Assembly (NCBI GenBank): GCA_016124795.1
Contig: WGNB01000015.1
Coordinates: 32,298 to 96,297 of the forward strand
Direction of reading: 5' to 3'
Source of the DNA: Rhodopseudomonas sp.
GTDB lineage: Bacteria > Pseudomonadota > Alphaproteobacteria > Rhizobiales > Xanthobacteraceae
Length of the DNA: 64,000 nucleotides
Below the pieces are notes generated by a model, which saw only the letters and a list, made by a program, of their open reading frames with translations, was not told the origin of the DNA and ran no database searches. Below are positions 8,632 to 16,595 of the stretch, in pieces (position 1 is the first letter of the stretch; each line of letters begins with the position of its first letter). Both the position numbers and the translations under genes were made by a program.

Positions 8632-9408
8632 ATGCGGGATCAGGGCCTGTCGGAAGCTATTCGCGCGGCCGGGGGCGTCAGCGAACTCGCGCGGCAGATC
8701 GGCATTTCGCAGCCATCGGTCTCGAATTGGGTGCGGGTGCCGGCCGAGCGGGTGATCTCGATCGAAGCCATTACCGGGGTCGACCGGAGCATTTTGCGGC
8801 CGGACCTTTATGGCGGCGTGGCCAGTGACACTGAAGCGAGCGATATCGATGCTGCGCGGGGTCAGGAATATGCCTTGCTCGCCGCACTTCTGACCCGGGC
8901 GCCGGATGCCCGCTTACTGGCGGACCTCGCGACTTTGCCGGGTGACCCAAGTCCGCTCGGCATGGCGCATCTGGCTTTGGCTGACGCGGCACGGGCCGCA
9001 ACCGTAGAAAGTGTCGAGCGCGAATATTTCGACCTGTTCATCGGCATCGGCCGAGGCGAGTTGCTGCCTTACGGCTCGTATTATCTGACCGGCTTCTTGC
9101 AGGAGCGGCCGTTAGCGCGGCTGCGTGACGACCTGGCGGCGGTCGGTGTCGCGCGTGCCGAAGGCGTCGTCGAGCCGGAGGATCACGTCGGCATTCTGTG
9201 CGAAATCATGTCGGGACTGGCCAGCCGCCGCTTGCCGGCGCCGCCCGATGCTGACCGGATGATCTTCGAGCGGCATCTTGCCCCTTGGGTCGGGCGTTTT
9301 TTTGCCGATCTTGAGAACGCCGGCGCCGCCGTGTTTTACCGTCAGGTCGGCGCCCTCGGCCGCACGTTCATGGATATCGAGGTCGAAGCCTTCAATCTGC
9401 CCGCTTGA
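8632..9408 (+). CDS. YdaS-type helix-turn-helix fused to a TorD/DmsD-family chaperone
   Basis: A 258-residue two-domain protein. Residues 1-65 match the YdaS/Cro-like antitoxin-type DNA-binding fold (LSEAIRAAGGVSELARQIG, then SQPSVSNWVRVPAERVISIE). Residues about 75-250 are a TorD/NarJ-type all-helical chaperone (YALLAALLTRAPDARLL; EYFDLFIGIGRGELLPYGSYYLTG is the family signature EYxxLFxGxGRGELLPYxSYYLTG). Such chaperones bind the Tat leader or apo form of molybdoenzymes. The ATG at 8632 follows GACGAGGA; a longer frame from 8542 adds nothing recognisable. Fusion to a DNA-binding domain suggests a regulator that reads chaperone occupancy, probably of FdhA. Domain calls are firm; the regulatory model is inferred. 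Confidence 0.85.
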   Translation: MRDQGLSEAIRAAGGVSELARQIGISQPSVSNWVRVPAERVISIEAITGVDRSILRPDLYGGVASDTEASDIDAARGQEYALLAALLTRAPDARLLADLATLPGDPSPLGMAHLALADAARAATVESVEREYFDLFIGIGRGELLPYGSYYLTGFLQERPLARLRDDLAAVGVARAEGVVEPEDHVGILCEIMSGLASRRLPAPPDADRMIFERHLAPWVGRFFADLENAGAAVFYRQVGALGRTFMDIEVEAFNLPA

Positions 9409-9449
9409 GACCCTATAGTCTTTTTATCACTGCCAAGGAGAACGCGATC

Positions 9450-9662
9450 ATGACCGAACACGACAAGTCGAAATTCGGACGCCGTGATTTCCTGCGCGCG
9501 ATCGGTTTGGGCGCCGGTGCCGGAATCGCAATGACGGTGGTTGCGGCCGGTCCGCTGGCGACGTCCGCGGCGGCTACCGAATCGGACGCCGAGAAAAAGA
9601 AGGCCCGCTATAATCCGAACGCCGAAGACGTGAAGAACTATTACCGGGTCAACCGAAGCTGA
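9450..9662 (+). CDS. Small Tat-signal protein, formate dehydrogenase region Tat target (copy 1)
   Basis: A 70-residue protein with a twin-arginine leader (GRRDFLRAIGLGAG) and a short mature part ending in AEDVKNYYRVNRS. It matches the small 'formate dehydrogenase region TAT target' family (TIGR02811-like). The ATG at 9450 follows a clear AAGGAG. The tail resembles that of a second copy at 11380-11580 (E-x-V-[KR]-x-YY-[KR]-x-x-R). The protein probably travels to the periplasm or inner membrane with or beside FDH; its job is unknown, perhaps a small FDH subunit or assembly factor. Confidence 0.8.
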   Translation: MTEHDKSKFGRRDFLRAIGLGAGAGIAMTVVAAGPLATSAAATESDAEKKKARYNPNAEDVKNYYRVNRS

Positions 9663-9693
9663 GGCCGGTGCCCGGCTAGCGACAGGATTTACA

Positions 9694-10230
9694 ATGTCAG
9701 CCGACGCGGTAATGCCGGTCAGCGTCGTGCTCGAACGGCGCGCGAGCAAGAGCCCTTGGGTCGATCATGTGTGGGAGCCGATCGGCGTGTTGCCGCGTGT
9801 CGCGCTTCCGGCCGGCGCGGTGATGGCCGAGGGCGAGGGTTTCGTCCAGTATCACGGCGGTTCGCTTGATCTCGAATTGTTTCGCGGCGAGACCGAAGGC
9901 TATCTCAATAACCTGTCGCAGACTCCGCCGTTGGTTTACGTCGTGCTGCGTCGGGATGATGGCGATGCCGAGATCCCTGAAAATCTTGAGGGTCTGGAAT
10001 TCAAGCCATTCCTTGTCACCGTTTGCCCTTATGAGGGCAATGGCTACGCCAAGGGCAATGACGAACTGGTTGTCGCGGGCGTGGCGATGCCTTTGCCGAT
10101 CATGGCCTGGGTGCAGGAATTCGTCACCGCCCATCATGTCGATGAGCCCTTCGTCAAACGTAAGAACAGACGACACCAGGATAACGATCAACTGCCGCCC
10201 GTGCTGGCGCGTGACGGCGGTTTATCGTGA
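9694..10230 (+). CDS. DUF3305 family protein (FDH accessory)
   Basis: A 178-residue soluble protein (MSADAVMPVSVVLERR..., W-x-x-H-x-W-E-P-IGVLP) recognised as DUF3305, a family linked to FDH loci in alpha- and betaproteobacteria. No membrane or metal-binding pattern. It starts 31 bases after the first Tat microprotein and its TGA overlaps the GTG start of the DUF3306 gene (GTGA), so the two are coupled. Function unknown. Confidence 0.75.
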   Translation: MSADAVMPVSVVLERRASKSPWVDHVWEPIGVLPRVALPAGAVMAEGEGFVQYHGGSLDLELFRGETEGYLNNLSQTPPLVYVVLRRDDGDAEIPENLEGLEFKPFLVTVCPYEGNGYAKGNDELVVAGVAMPLPIMAWVQEFVTAHHVDEPFVKRKNRRHQDNDQLPPVLARDGGLS

Positions 10231-10967
10231 GCGAAGGTTCGCGGCTGGCGCGCTGGTCGCAGCGTAAGCTGGCGTCTCGTCATGGCGGCGCGGTTCCTCA
10301 ACCGGAGCCAGCGTCCCCGGAAATCAACGACCGCGACCGTGGCGACAGTCCTGCCGCAAATCGACCGGCGGCGGCATTGAACGACGGCGGTACGGCCGCC
10401 GTCGGGCCGGCGCAGCTTCCGTCGTCTGGCGCGCAACGTCCTGCGCCTGAAACCCGGGCTGATGCCGAATCGAAGCTGACCGAAGCGGATCTTCCGTCAA
10501 TCGATGGCTTGACCGCGCAATCGGACTATACGGTGTTTTTGCAGAAGAATGTGCCGGAGACACTGCGAAAGGCCGCATTACGCAAGCTGTGGGGCAGCGA
10601 CCCTGTGCTCGCCAATCTCGACGGCCTGAACGATTATGACGACGACTACACTGTCGTCACCGCGATGACGATGGATGATACGCTCTATCGGGTCGGGCGT
10701 GGCTTGCTCGACGATGTATCGGCGCTCGAACTTCCGCCGGATGCCACACCAGCGCGAAGTAGGGCTGCCGAAGGCGATGCCGATTCCGAACCGACTGCGG
10801 CGTTGGAAACCCCTTTGGCGGATGAGGTCAGGGCCGACGAGGAACCCGCGCACAATGTCGCACCCGATGCTGTGCCACGGAATGATGATGGCAACCCGAG
10901 AGACGCCGATTCCGATGCCGTCGTGAGTGAGCGCCCAGCCGTTCTGAAATCGTTGGGAGATTCGTAA
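10227..10967 (+). CDS. DUF3306 family protein (FDH accessory)
   Basis: A 246-residue protein starting on GTG within the GTGA overlap with DUF3305. The N-terminus SRLARWSQRKL and the core LPSIDGLTAQSDYTVFL..VPETLRKAALRKLW are typical of DUF3306. About residues 15-85 and 170-246 are Ala/Pro/Asp-rich and look disordered. DUF3305-DUF3306 pairs are habitual FDH neighbours; their role is not established. A 412-base gap follows, holding an operator-like palindrome and a candidate promoter. Confidence 0.75.
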   Translation: MSEGSRLARWSQRKLASRHGGAVPQPEPASPEINDRDRGDSPAANRPAAALNDGGTAAVGPAQLPSSGAQRPAPETRADAESKLTEADLPSIDGLTAQSDYTVFLQKNVPETLRKAALRKLWGSDPVLANLDGLNDYDDDYTVVTAMTMDDTLYRVGRGLLDDVSALELPPDATPARSRAAEGDADSEPTAALETPLADEVRADEEPAHNVAPDAVPRNDDGNPRDADSDAVVSERPAVLKSLGDS

Positions 10968-11007
10968 TCCCAGGCTTGAGGCGGCTTTATGTGTCTCGGT
11001 CCGCATT

Positions 11008-11026
11008 TATGCTGCATTGCAGCATA
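11008..11026. promoter_or_regulatory. 19-bp near-perfect palindrome (candidate operator of the fdh genes)
   Basis: TATGCTGCATTGCAGCATA, perfect about its central base. It has the same half-sites and three-base spacer (TGCTGC-ATT-GCAGCA) as sites in the array at 8471-8538. It lies 372 bases before the second Tat microprotein and about 90 bases upstream of the start point expected for the promoter at 11074-11101, a distance more typical of activation than of simple repression. Binding by the HTH-TorD fusion is inferred. Confidence 0.65.
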
Positions 11027-11073
11027 CGATCGTCATAGCTCAAAACTATTTCGTGACCTGAGACCAAAGCAGA

Positions 11074-11101
11074 TTGAGAATCCATAGCCTGCCGCTATAG
11101 T
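11074..11101 (+). promoter_or_regulatory. Candidate promoter of the structural fdh operon
   Basis: TTGAGA (11074-11079), 16 bases, TATAGT (11096-11101). It would drive the Tat microprotein and fdhABC with a leader of roughly 270 bases. The rest of the 10968-11379 gap has no convincing gene; a 60-codon frame at 11158-11340 has no recognisable features. Confidence 0.45.
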
Positions 11102-11379
11102 CGAATTGTTCTAATCTTAGATCGTGCTAATCCCGGAAGAATATCACTGCGCCGGATATGAAGATCGGAAAAGAACGAATGAACGGAGCGAATGTTCTGC
11201 CCGATCGCTTTCCCGCCATGACGCCATCGAACGCCTCACCGGAGGCCTCTATGCGCGGGCGGGAAATGATCGCGAGACATGAAGGCATTCGACGCTTCCG
11301 GCGTTTTCATCCATCCGCGGGCGCGCCGCGATGCAAATAAATGTCTGGCCGCGCTTAACCGACCATCGGAGGATCGACC

Positions 11380-11580
11380 ATGAACAATGAACAGGCCGAA
11401 TCGAAACGGCTCGATCGCCGCAGTCTCCTGAAAGGCGCCAGCTTCACTCTGGGCGCGGGCGTTGCCACCGCGACCGCCAAGGCGGCCGTTGCAGCGCCGG
11501 CCGAAACCGACCAGCAGCGCGTCACCGGTTATCGCGAAACCGAGCACGTTCGCACTTATTACAAGAGCGCGCGTTTCTGA
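11380..11580 (+). CDS. Small Tat-signal protein, formate dehydrogenase region Tat target (copy 2)
   Basis: A 66-residue protein with a twin-arginine leader (DRRSLLKGASFTLGAG) and a short tail TEHVRTYYKSARF. It resembles the 70-residue protein at 9450 in length, leader and tail, so the locus carries two members of the FDH-region Tat-target family. A GGAGGATCGACC segment precedes the ATG. It lies 75 bases before fdhA and probably shares its transcript. Function unknown; two copies may reflect different assembly steps or partners. Confidence 0.8.
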   Translation: MNNEQAESKRLDRRSLLKGASFTLGAGVATATAKAAVAAPAETDQQRVTGYRETEHVRTYYKSARF

Positions 11581-11655
11581 CGGCCGATCTCGATCCGCCA
11601 TCCGCGCTGCCTGCTTTCGCCGAATTTACAGCCGACCCGTTCTCTGGAGGGACCC

Positions 11656-14610
11656 ATGCTCAGGAAAAAATCCAACGGCGCCGTTCGAGCTGCACGTTTG
11701 AAGGATGCCTTGGCACCGGTCGCGGGCAGTCCGCTCGATCGCCGCAGCTTCCTGGCGCGCTCCGGTCTGCTCACCGGCAGCGTTGCATTGGCCAGCGTTC
11801 TGCCCTCGGGCGCCGTTCGTCCGGCGAAAGCCGCTGCCGCCGGTCCGCTGACGTCGGGCGCGACGCGCGTCAAATCCGTCTGTACCCATTGTTCGGTCGG
11901 TTGCACGGTGATCGCCGAGGTCAAGAACGGTGTCTGGGTCGGTCAGGAGCCGGGGTGGGATAGCCCCTTCAACATGGGTTCGCATTGCGCCAAAGGTGCG
12001 TCGGTTCGCGAGCATGCCCACAGCGATCGTCGGCTGAAATATCCGCTGAAGCTGGAAGGCGGCCAGTGGAAGCGCATTTCGTGGGAAACCGCGATCAACG
12101 AAGTCGGCGACAAGATGCTGGCGATCCGCCAGAAGTCCGGTCCGGACTCGGTTTATTGGCTTGGTTCGTCGAAGTTCAATAACGAGCAGGCTTACCTGTT
12201 CCGCAAGTTCAACGCCTTCTGGGGTTCGAACAATTGCGACAACCAGGCGCGTATTTGTCACTCCACGACGGTTGCCGGTGTGGCCAATACATGGGGCTAC
12301 GGCGCCATGACCAATTCCTACAACGACATGCACAATGCGAAGCTGATGATCTTCTTCGGCTCGAATCCGGCCGAAGCGCATCCGGTCGCCGTGCAGCACA
12401 TCTTGAAGGCCAAGGAGCAAAACAAGGCCAAGCTGATCGTGTGCGATCCGCGTTTCACCCGCACCGCGGCCCATGCCGATGAATATGTCCGGCTGCGTCC
12501 CGGTACCGACGTGGCGCTGGTTTGGGGCATCCTCTACCACATCTTCAAGAATGGCTGGGAAGACAAGGAATACATCAAGCAGCGCGTTTACGGCTTCGAG
12601 CAGGTGAAGGCCGAAGTGATGAAGTGGACGCCGGAAGAGACCGAGAAGGTCACCGGCGTGCCGGGCGCGCAGGTCGCTGCCGTCGCCAAGATGTTGCACG
12701 AGAACAAGCCCGGCACTCTTGTCTGGTGTATGGGCGGCACGCAGCACACCAGCGGCAACAACAACACCCGGGCTTACTGCGCGCTGCAGCTGGCGCTCGG
12801 CAATATCGGCGTGGCCGGCGGTGGCGCCAATATTTTCCGCGGCCACGATAACGTGCAGGGCGCGACCGATATGAACATTCTGCCGGACAGTCTGCCCGGC
12901 TATTTCGGCCTGGCCACCGGCGCCTGGAAGCATTGGGCGCGGGTCTGGGATGTCGATTACGACACCATCAAGGCGCGCTTCGCCAGCCAGAAGCTGATGG
13001 AAAGCGTCGGCATTCCGGTGTCGCGCTGGATCGACGGCGTGCTGGAGAAAAAAGAGAACATCGCGCAGCCCGACAATATTCACGCCATGGTGTTCTGGGG
13101 CCATGCCGCGAACTCGCAGACCCGTCTGCCTGAAATGAAGAAGGCGATGGAGAAGCTCGACCTGCTGGTCGTGGTCGATCCTGTGCCGACATTCGCCTCG
13201 ATCATTCCCGACCGGCAGGACGGCATTTATATCCTGCCCTCGACCACGCAGTTCGAGACCTACGGCTCGGTCACGGCGTCGAACCGGTCGCTACAGTGGC
13301 GCGACAAGGTCATCGAGCCGTGGTTCGAATGCAAGACCGACCACGAGATCCTTTATCTGTTCTCGAAGAAGTTCGGGATCGACAAGGAGATGTTCAAGCA
13401 CATCGCGGTCAAGGGCAACGAGCCGAACATCGAGGACATGACCCGCGAATATAACCGCGGCATGTGGACCATTGGTTACACCGGCCAGTCGCCCGAGCGT
13501 CTCAAGGCGCACATGGCCAATCAGGATAAGTTCGATCCGACCACGCTCAAGGCCAAGGGCGGCGAGGTGGACGGCGATTACTACGGCCTGCCGTGGCCGT
13601 GCTGGGGCACGCCGGAAATGAAGCATCCCGGCACGCCGATCCTCTACGATACCTCGAAGCCGGTGGCAGAAGGCGGCCTGACATTCCGCGCCCGTTTCGG
13701 CGTCGAGTACAAAGGCGAAAGCATTCTGGCCGACGGCTCCTATTCCAAGGATTCGGAGATCAAGGACGGCTATCCCGAATTCACCATGGCCATGCTCAAG
13801 AAGCTCGGCTGGGATGGCGATCTGACGCCGGCTGAATTGGCGTCGATCGAGAAGGTCGCGGGCGCGACGAAGCCCGCCGCGCCTGCCGACGCGACGGCTC
13901 CCGTCGATGCGGCGGCGATGGCCGACTATGACAAGAAAATCGGCGGCGTGAACTGGAAGACCGATCTGTCCGGCGGCATCCAGCGCGTTTCCATCAAGCA
14001 TGGCTGCGCGCCTTTCGGCAACGCCAAGGCCCGGACCGTGGTCTGGACATTCCCGGACCCGATCCCGCTGCATCGCGAGCCGCTTTATACCGCGCGGCGC
14101 GACCTGCTGCCGAAATACGCCACCTATTCCGATCGCAAGGCCTGGCGTTTGCCGACGCTCTACGCCTCGATCCAGAAGGTCGATCATTCGAAGGAATTCC
14201 CGACGATCCTCACGACCGGCCGACTGGTCGAATACGAGGGCGGTGGCGACGAATCCCGTTCGATGAAGTGGCTGGCCGAGTTGCAGCAGGACATGTTCTG
14301 CGAACTCAACCCCGCCGATGCCGGCAAGCTTGGCGTCAAGGACGGCGGCAATGTCTGGGTGCACTCGCCGGAAGGCGGCAAGGTTCTGGTCAAGGCGCTG
14401 GTCACGCCCCGCGTCGCGGCCGGCGTCGCCTTCATGCCGTTCCATTTCGGCGGTCACTGGCAGGGCAAGGACCTGCGCTCGAAATATCCGAAAGGCAGCG
14501 ACCCCTACGTGTTGGGCGAGGCGTCCAACATGAACGGAACCTACGGATATGACGTGGTGACGCAGATGCAGGAAACCAAAGTCACGCTTTGCCGTGTCGA
14601 AGCGGCTTGA
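11656..14610 (+). CDS. fdhA: Formate dehydrogenase catalytic alpha subunit, Tat-exported, cysteine type
   Basis: Catalytic subunit (984 residues) of a respiratory FDH that oxidises formate to CO2 at Mo- or W-bis-MGD. The Tat leader has DRRSFLARSGLLTG at residues 28-41. A [4Fe-4S] site is formed by Cys76, Cys79, Cys83 and Cys111. The metal ligand is Cys201 with the neighbouring His202 (NQARICHSTT), where E. coli FDH-N has selenocysteine, so no SECIS element is needed. FdnG-like blocks follow (GSNPAEAHPV, DPRFTRTAAHADEY, GGGANIFRGHDNVQG). An Ala/Pro-rich insert sits at about residues 735-760. The C-terminal molydopterin-binding domain ends in SNMNGTYGYDVVTQMQETKV. GGAGGG precedes the ATG. Operon with the beta and gamma subunits; active site in the periplasm. 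Confidence 0.95.
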   Translation: MLRKKSNGAVRAARLKDALAPVAGSPLDRRSFLARSGLLTGSVALASVLPSGAVRPAKAAAAGPLTSGATRVKSVCTHCSVGCTVIAEVKNGVWVGQEPGWDSPFNMGSHCAKGASVREHAHSDRRLKYPLKLEGGQWKRISWETAINEVGDKMLAIRQKSGPDSVYWLGSSKFNNEQAYLFRKFNAFWGSNNCDNQARICHSTTVAGVANTWGYGAMTNSYNDMHNAKLMIFFGSNPAEAHPVAVQHILKAKEQNKAKLIVCDPRFTRTAAHADEYVRLRPGTDVALVWGILYHIFKNGWEDKEYIKQRVYGFEQVKAEVMKWTPEETEKVTGVPGAQVAAVAKMLHENKPGTLVWCMGGTQHTSGNNNTRAYCALQLALGNIGVAGGGANIFRGHDNVQGATDMNILPDSLPGYFGLATGAWKHWARVWDVDYDTIKARFASQKLMESVGIPVSRWIDGVLEKKENIAQPDNIHAMVFWGHAANSQTRLPEMKKAMEKLDLLVVVDPVPTFASIIPDRQDGIYILPSTTQFETYGSVTASNRSLQWRDKVIEPWFECKTDHEILYLFSKKFGIDKEMFKHIAVKGNEPNIEDMTREYNRGMWTIGYTGQSPERLKAHMANQDKFDPTTLKAKGGEVDGDYYGLPWPCWGTPEMKHPGTPILYDTSKPVAEGGLTFRARFGVEYKGESILADGSYSKDSEIKDGYPEFTMAMLKKLGWDGDLTPAELASIEKVAGATKPAAPADATAPVDAAAMADYDKKIGGVNWKTDLSGGIQRVSIKHGCAPFGNAKARTVVWTFPDPIPLHREPLYTARRDLLPKYATYSDRKAWRLPTLYASIQKVDHSKEFPTILTTGRLVEYEGGGDESRSMKWLAELQQDMFCELNPADAGKLGVKDGGNVWVHSPEGGKVLVKALVTPRVAAGVAFMPFHFGGHWQGKDLRSKYPKGSDPYVLGEASNMNGTYGYDVVTQMQETKVTLCRVEAA

Positions 14611-14640
14611 ACGAAACGGCGCGGTTGAAGGAGAATTCAC

Positions 14641-15237
14641 ATGGCTCGAATGAAATTCCTCTGCGACGCTGACCGTTGCATCGAGTGCAATGCCTGCGTC
14701 ACCGCCTGCAAGAACGAACACGAGGTGCCGTGGGGCATCAATCGCCGGCGCGTCGTGACGCTCAACGACGGCAAGCCGGGCGAGCGTTCGATTTCGATGG
14801 CCTGCATGCACTGCACCGACGCGCCCTGCGCGGCGGTGTGCCCGGTCAACGTGTTCTACACCACCGCCGACGGCGTGGTGCTGCACTCCAAAGACCTGTG
14901 CATCGGCTGCGGCTATTGCTTCTACGCCTGTCCGTTCGGCGCGCCGCAATATCCCAAGACCACCAATTTCGGTTCGCGCGGCAAGATGGACAAGTGCACG
15001 TTTTGCGCGGGCGGCCCGGAAGCCGATGGTTCGAAGGAAGAGTACGAAAAATACGGCGCCAACCGTCTGGCCGAAGGCAAGCTGCCGCTCTGCGCCGAGT
15101 TCTGCTCGACCAAGTCGCTGCTCGCTGGCGATGGCGACGTGATCGCCCAGATCTACAAGGAACGGGTTTCCAAGCGCGGTTATGGTTCAGGCGCCTGGGG
15201 CTGGCAGACGGCCTATCACGAAACGATCGCGAGCTGA
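14641..15237 (+). CDS. fdhB: Formate dehydrogenase Fe-S beta subunit
   Basis: Electron-transfer subunit of 198 residues with 16 ligand cysteines for four [4Fe-4S] clusters: Cys13/16/19/23, Cys55/58/63/67, Cys87/90/93/97 and Cys119/122 with Cys151/155. It carries electrons from the alpha subunit to the cytochrome b gamma subunit. It lacks the C-terminal membrane anchor present in the longer E. coli FdnH/FdoH and has no signal peptide, so it is probably exported as a complex with Tat-bearing FdhA. GAAGGAG precedes the ATG; 30 bases separate it from fdhA. Confidence 0.93.
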   Translation: MARMKFLCDADRCIECNACVTACKNEHEVPWGINRRRVVTLNDGKPGERSISMACMHCTDAPCAAVCPVNVFYTTADGVVLHSKDLCIGCGYCFYACPFGAPQYPKTTNFGSRGKMDKCTFCAGGPEADGSKEEYEKYGANRLAEGKLPLCAEFCSTKSLLAGDGDVIAQIYKERVSKRGYGSGAWGWQTAYHETIAS

Positions 15238-15325
15238 TCGGACCGGTGGCGGCGCGGGCTTAACGCCCGGCGCCGTCGATTTCGCCAATCGAGAATATTG
15301 GATCTGAAAAAGAGGAGAGGATGCC

Positions 15326-16351
15326 ATGGCGAAAGTCTCGAGCCGGCTCCTGAGCCACATCTGCATTGCCGCCGCTGTCATGATGCTGGTTCTGATCGCC
15401 GCAGCCGCGCCATCGTCACCCGCTTCGGCACAAAATGTACCGCAAGCGGCGACCAGCGAGCAGCAGCTTCTCAACCAGCTCAAGCTCGGTGGCGCGATCT
15501 CCGGTCAGGTCAGCATCCCGGACAAGAAGTCCGCCAATCTGATTCACCCGGCGGGGCGGGACTGGCGGACTTTCCGCACCGTCTGGCTGAAGTGGATCGG
15601 CGGCGTCGCGGTCGTCGGCATGGTCGTTCTGCTGATCGGCTTCTACATGTGGCGCGGCACCATGAAGATCGCCGGTGGTCGCTCCGGTCGCACCATTGTG
15701 CGCTTTTCGGGCTTCGAGCGTTTCGTGCATTGGCTGACCGCCACGACCTTCGTCGTGCTGGGCATTACCGGGCTGAATATTACGTTCGGCCGCGCTCTGA
15801 TTCTGCCCTGGCTTGGGCCGCAGGCCTTTAGCGAATGGTCGGAATGGTCAAAATACGCCCATAACTATATCAGCTTTGCCTTCACGCTTGGCGTGCTGCT
15901 GATGTTCCTGATGTGGGTTGGCCAGAATTTCCCGACCAAGGCCGACATCACCTGGTTCAAGATGGGTGGCGGCATGTTCAGCAAGGGGCATACCGAGCCG
16001 GCGCCGGCGTGGAAATTCAATGGCGGCCAGAAACTGCTGTACTGGTTCATTGTCGTGGCCGGAGCCGCCATGATCGTTACTGGCTTTATCCTGCTGTTCC
16101 CGTTCTATGCCGGGCTCACCATCGACAGCATGGAGTTGTCGCAGGTATTCCACGGAACGGTCGGCGTGCTGTTCGTGGCGCTGATCATCGCCCATATTTA
16201 TCTCGGCACGATCGGGATGGAGGGCGCGTTCGAGGCGATGTCCGACGGTACCGTGGACGTCAACTGGGCCAAGGAGCATCATCCGCTCTGGTATGACGAG
16301 ATGAAGAGCGGAGCGGTTGACGCGAACGCCGTTGTAACGCCGGCTGAATAG
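15326..16351 (+). CDS. fdhC: Formate dehydrogenase cytochrome b gamma subunit
   Basis: A 341-residue membrane subunit that passes electrons to quinone. An N-terminal signal-like helix (residues 9-36, ending SPASAQ) is followed by a periplasmic stretch to about residue 85, then about four transmembrane helices (about 90-108, 135-152, 174-195, 237-260, and a last one about 277-297). Heme-ligand candidates are the histidines in FVHWLTATTF, KYAHNYISF, FHGTVGV and IAHIYLGT, as in the TIGR01583-type gamma subunits. A strong GAGGAGAGG precedes the ATG at 15326; the ATG five bases earlier is out of frame. The gene ends 30 bases before a terminator that closes the operon. Confidence 0.92.
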   Translation: MAKVSSRLLSHICIAAAVMMLVLIAAAAPSSPASAQNVPQAATSEQQLLNQLKLGGAISGQVSIPDKKSANLIHPAGRDWRTFRTVWLKWIGGVAVVGMVVLLIGFYMWRGTMKIAGGRSGRTIVRFSGFERFVHWLTATTFVVLGITGLNITFGRALILPWLGPQAFSEWSEWSKYAHNYISFAFTLGVLLMFLMWVGQNFPTKADITWFKMGGGMFSKGHTEPAPAWKFNGGQKLLYWFIVVAGAAMIVTGFILLFPFYAGLTIDSMELSQVFHGTVGVLFVALIIAHIYLGTIGMEGAFEAMSDGTVDVNWAKEHHPLWYDEMKSGAVDANAVVTPAE

Positions 16352-16381
16352 CGGGCCGATGCTCCGGAAGAATGAATGCAA

Positions 16382-16412
16382 AACGCCCGGCCTCACGGCC
16401 GGGCGTTTTTTC
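16382..16412 (+). terminator. Rho-independent terminator of the fdh operon
   Basis: Eleven-base perfect stem AACGCCCGGCC / GGCCGGGCGTT with a four-base loop (TCAC), followed by a T run. It ends the fdh transcript on the plus strand. Confidence 0.9.
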
Positions 16413-16547
16413 TTTGATTTCTCGTGGGCTCGGAGGCGACGCCGCCACTCCCCGTGAAGCGGATACCTGCTTTATGATCGGGCACGTCGTCACATTGCGA
16501 AGCAGGACGCCAGCACAGGCAAAATACTTGAACCGGCTAGCTTCGCT

Positions 16548-16577
16548 TGTCGCCCTCCCCTTGAGGAGAGGGCGACA
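16548..16577. repeat. REP-like hairpin downstream of the pentaheme cytochrome gene
   Basis: Inverted repeat TGTCGCCCTC / GAGGGCGACA with a 10-base loop and no T run. It lies 18 bases past the stop of the minus-strand pentaheme gene. It could stabilise or end that transcript. The rest of 16413-16547 shows nothing recognisable. Confidence 0.5.
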
Positions 16578-16595
16578 GGCGTTCGGATCGCGCCC

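Noticed and set aside
11158..11340. Open frame of 60 codons in the fdh leader region (plus)
   Set aside because: No good ribosome site, no recognisable features, Arg-rich composition; more likely leader RNA.
11626..14949. Long minus-strand frames (11626-13104 and 13291-14949) opposite fdhA and fdhB
   Set aside because: Antisense shadows produced by the strong codon bias of the fdh genes; His/Arg-rich with no family resemblance.
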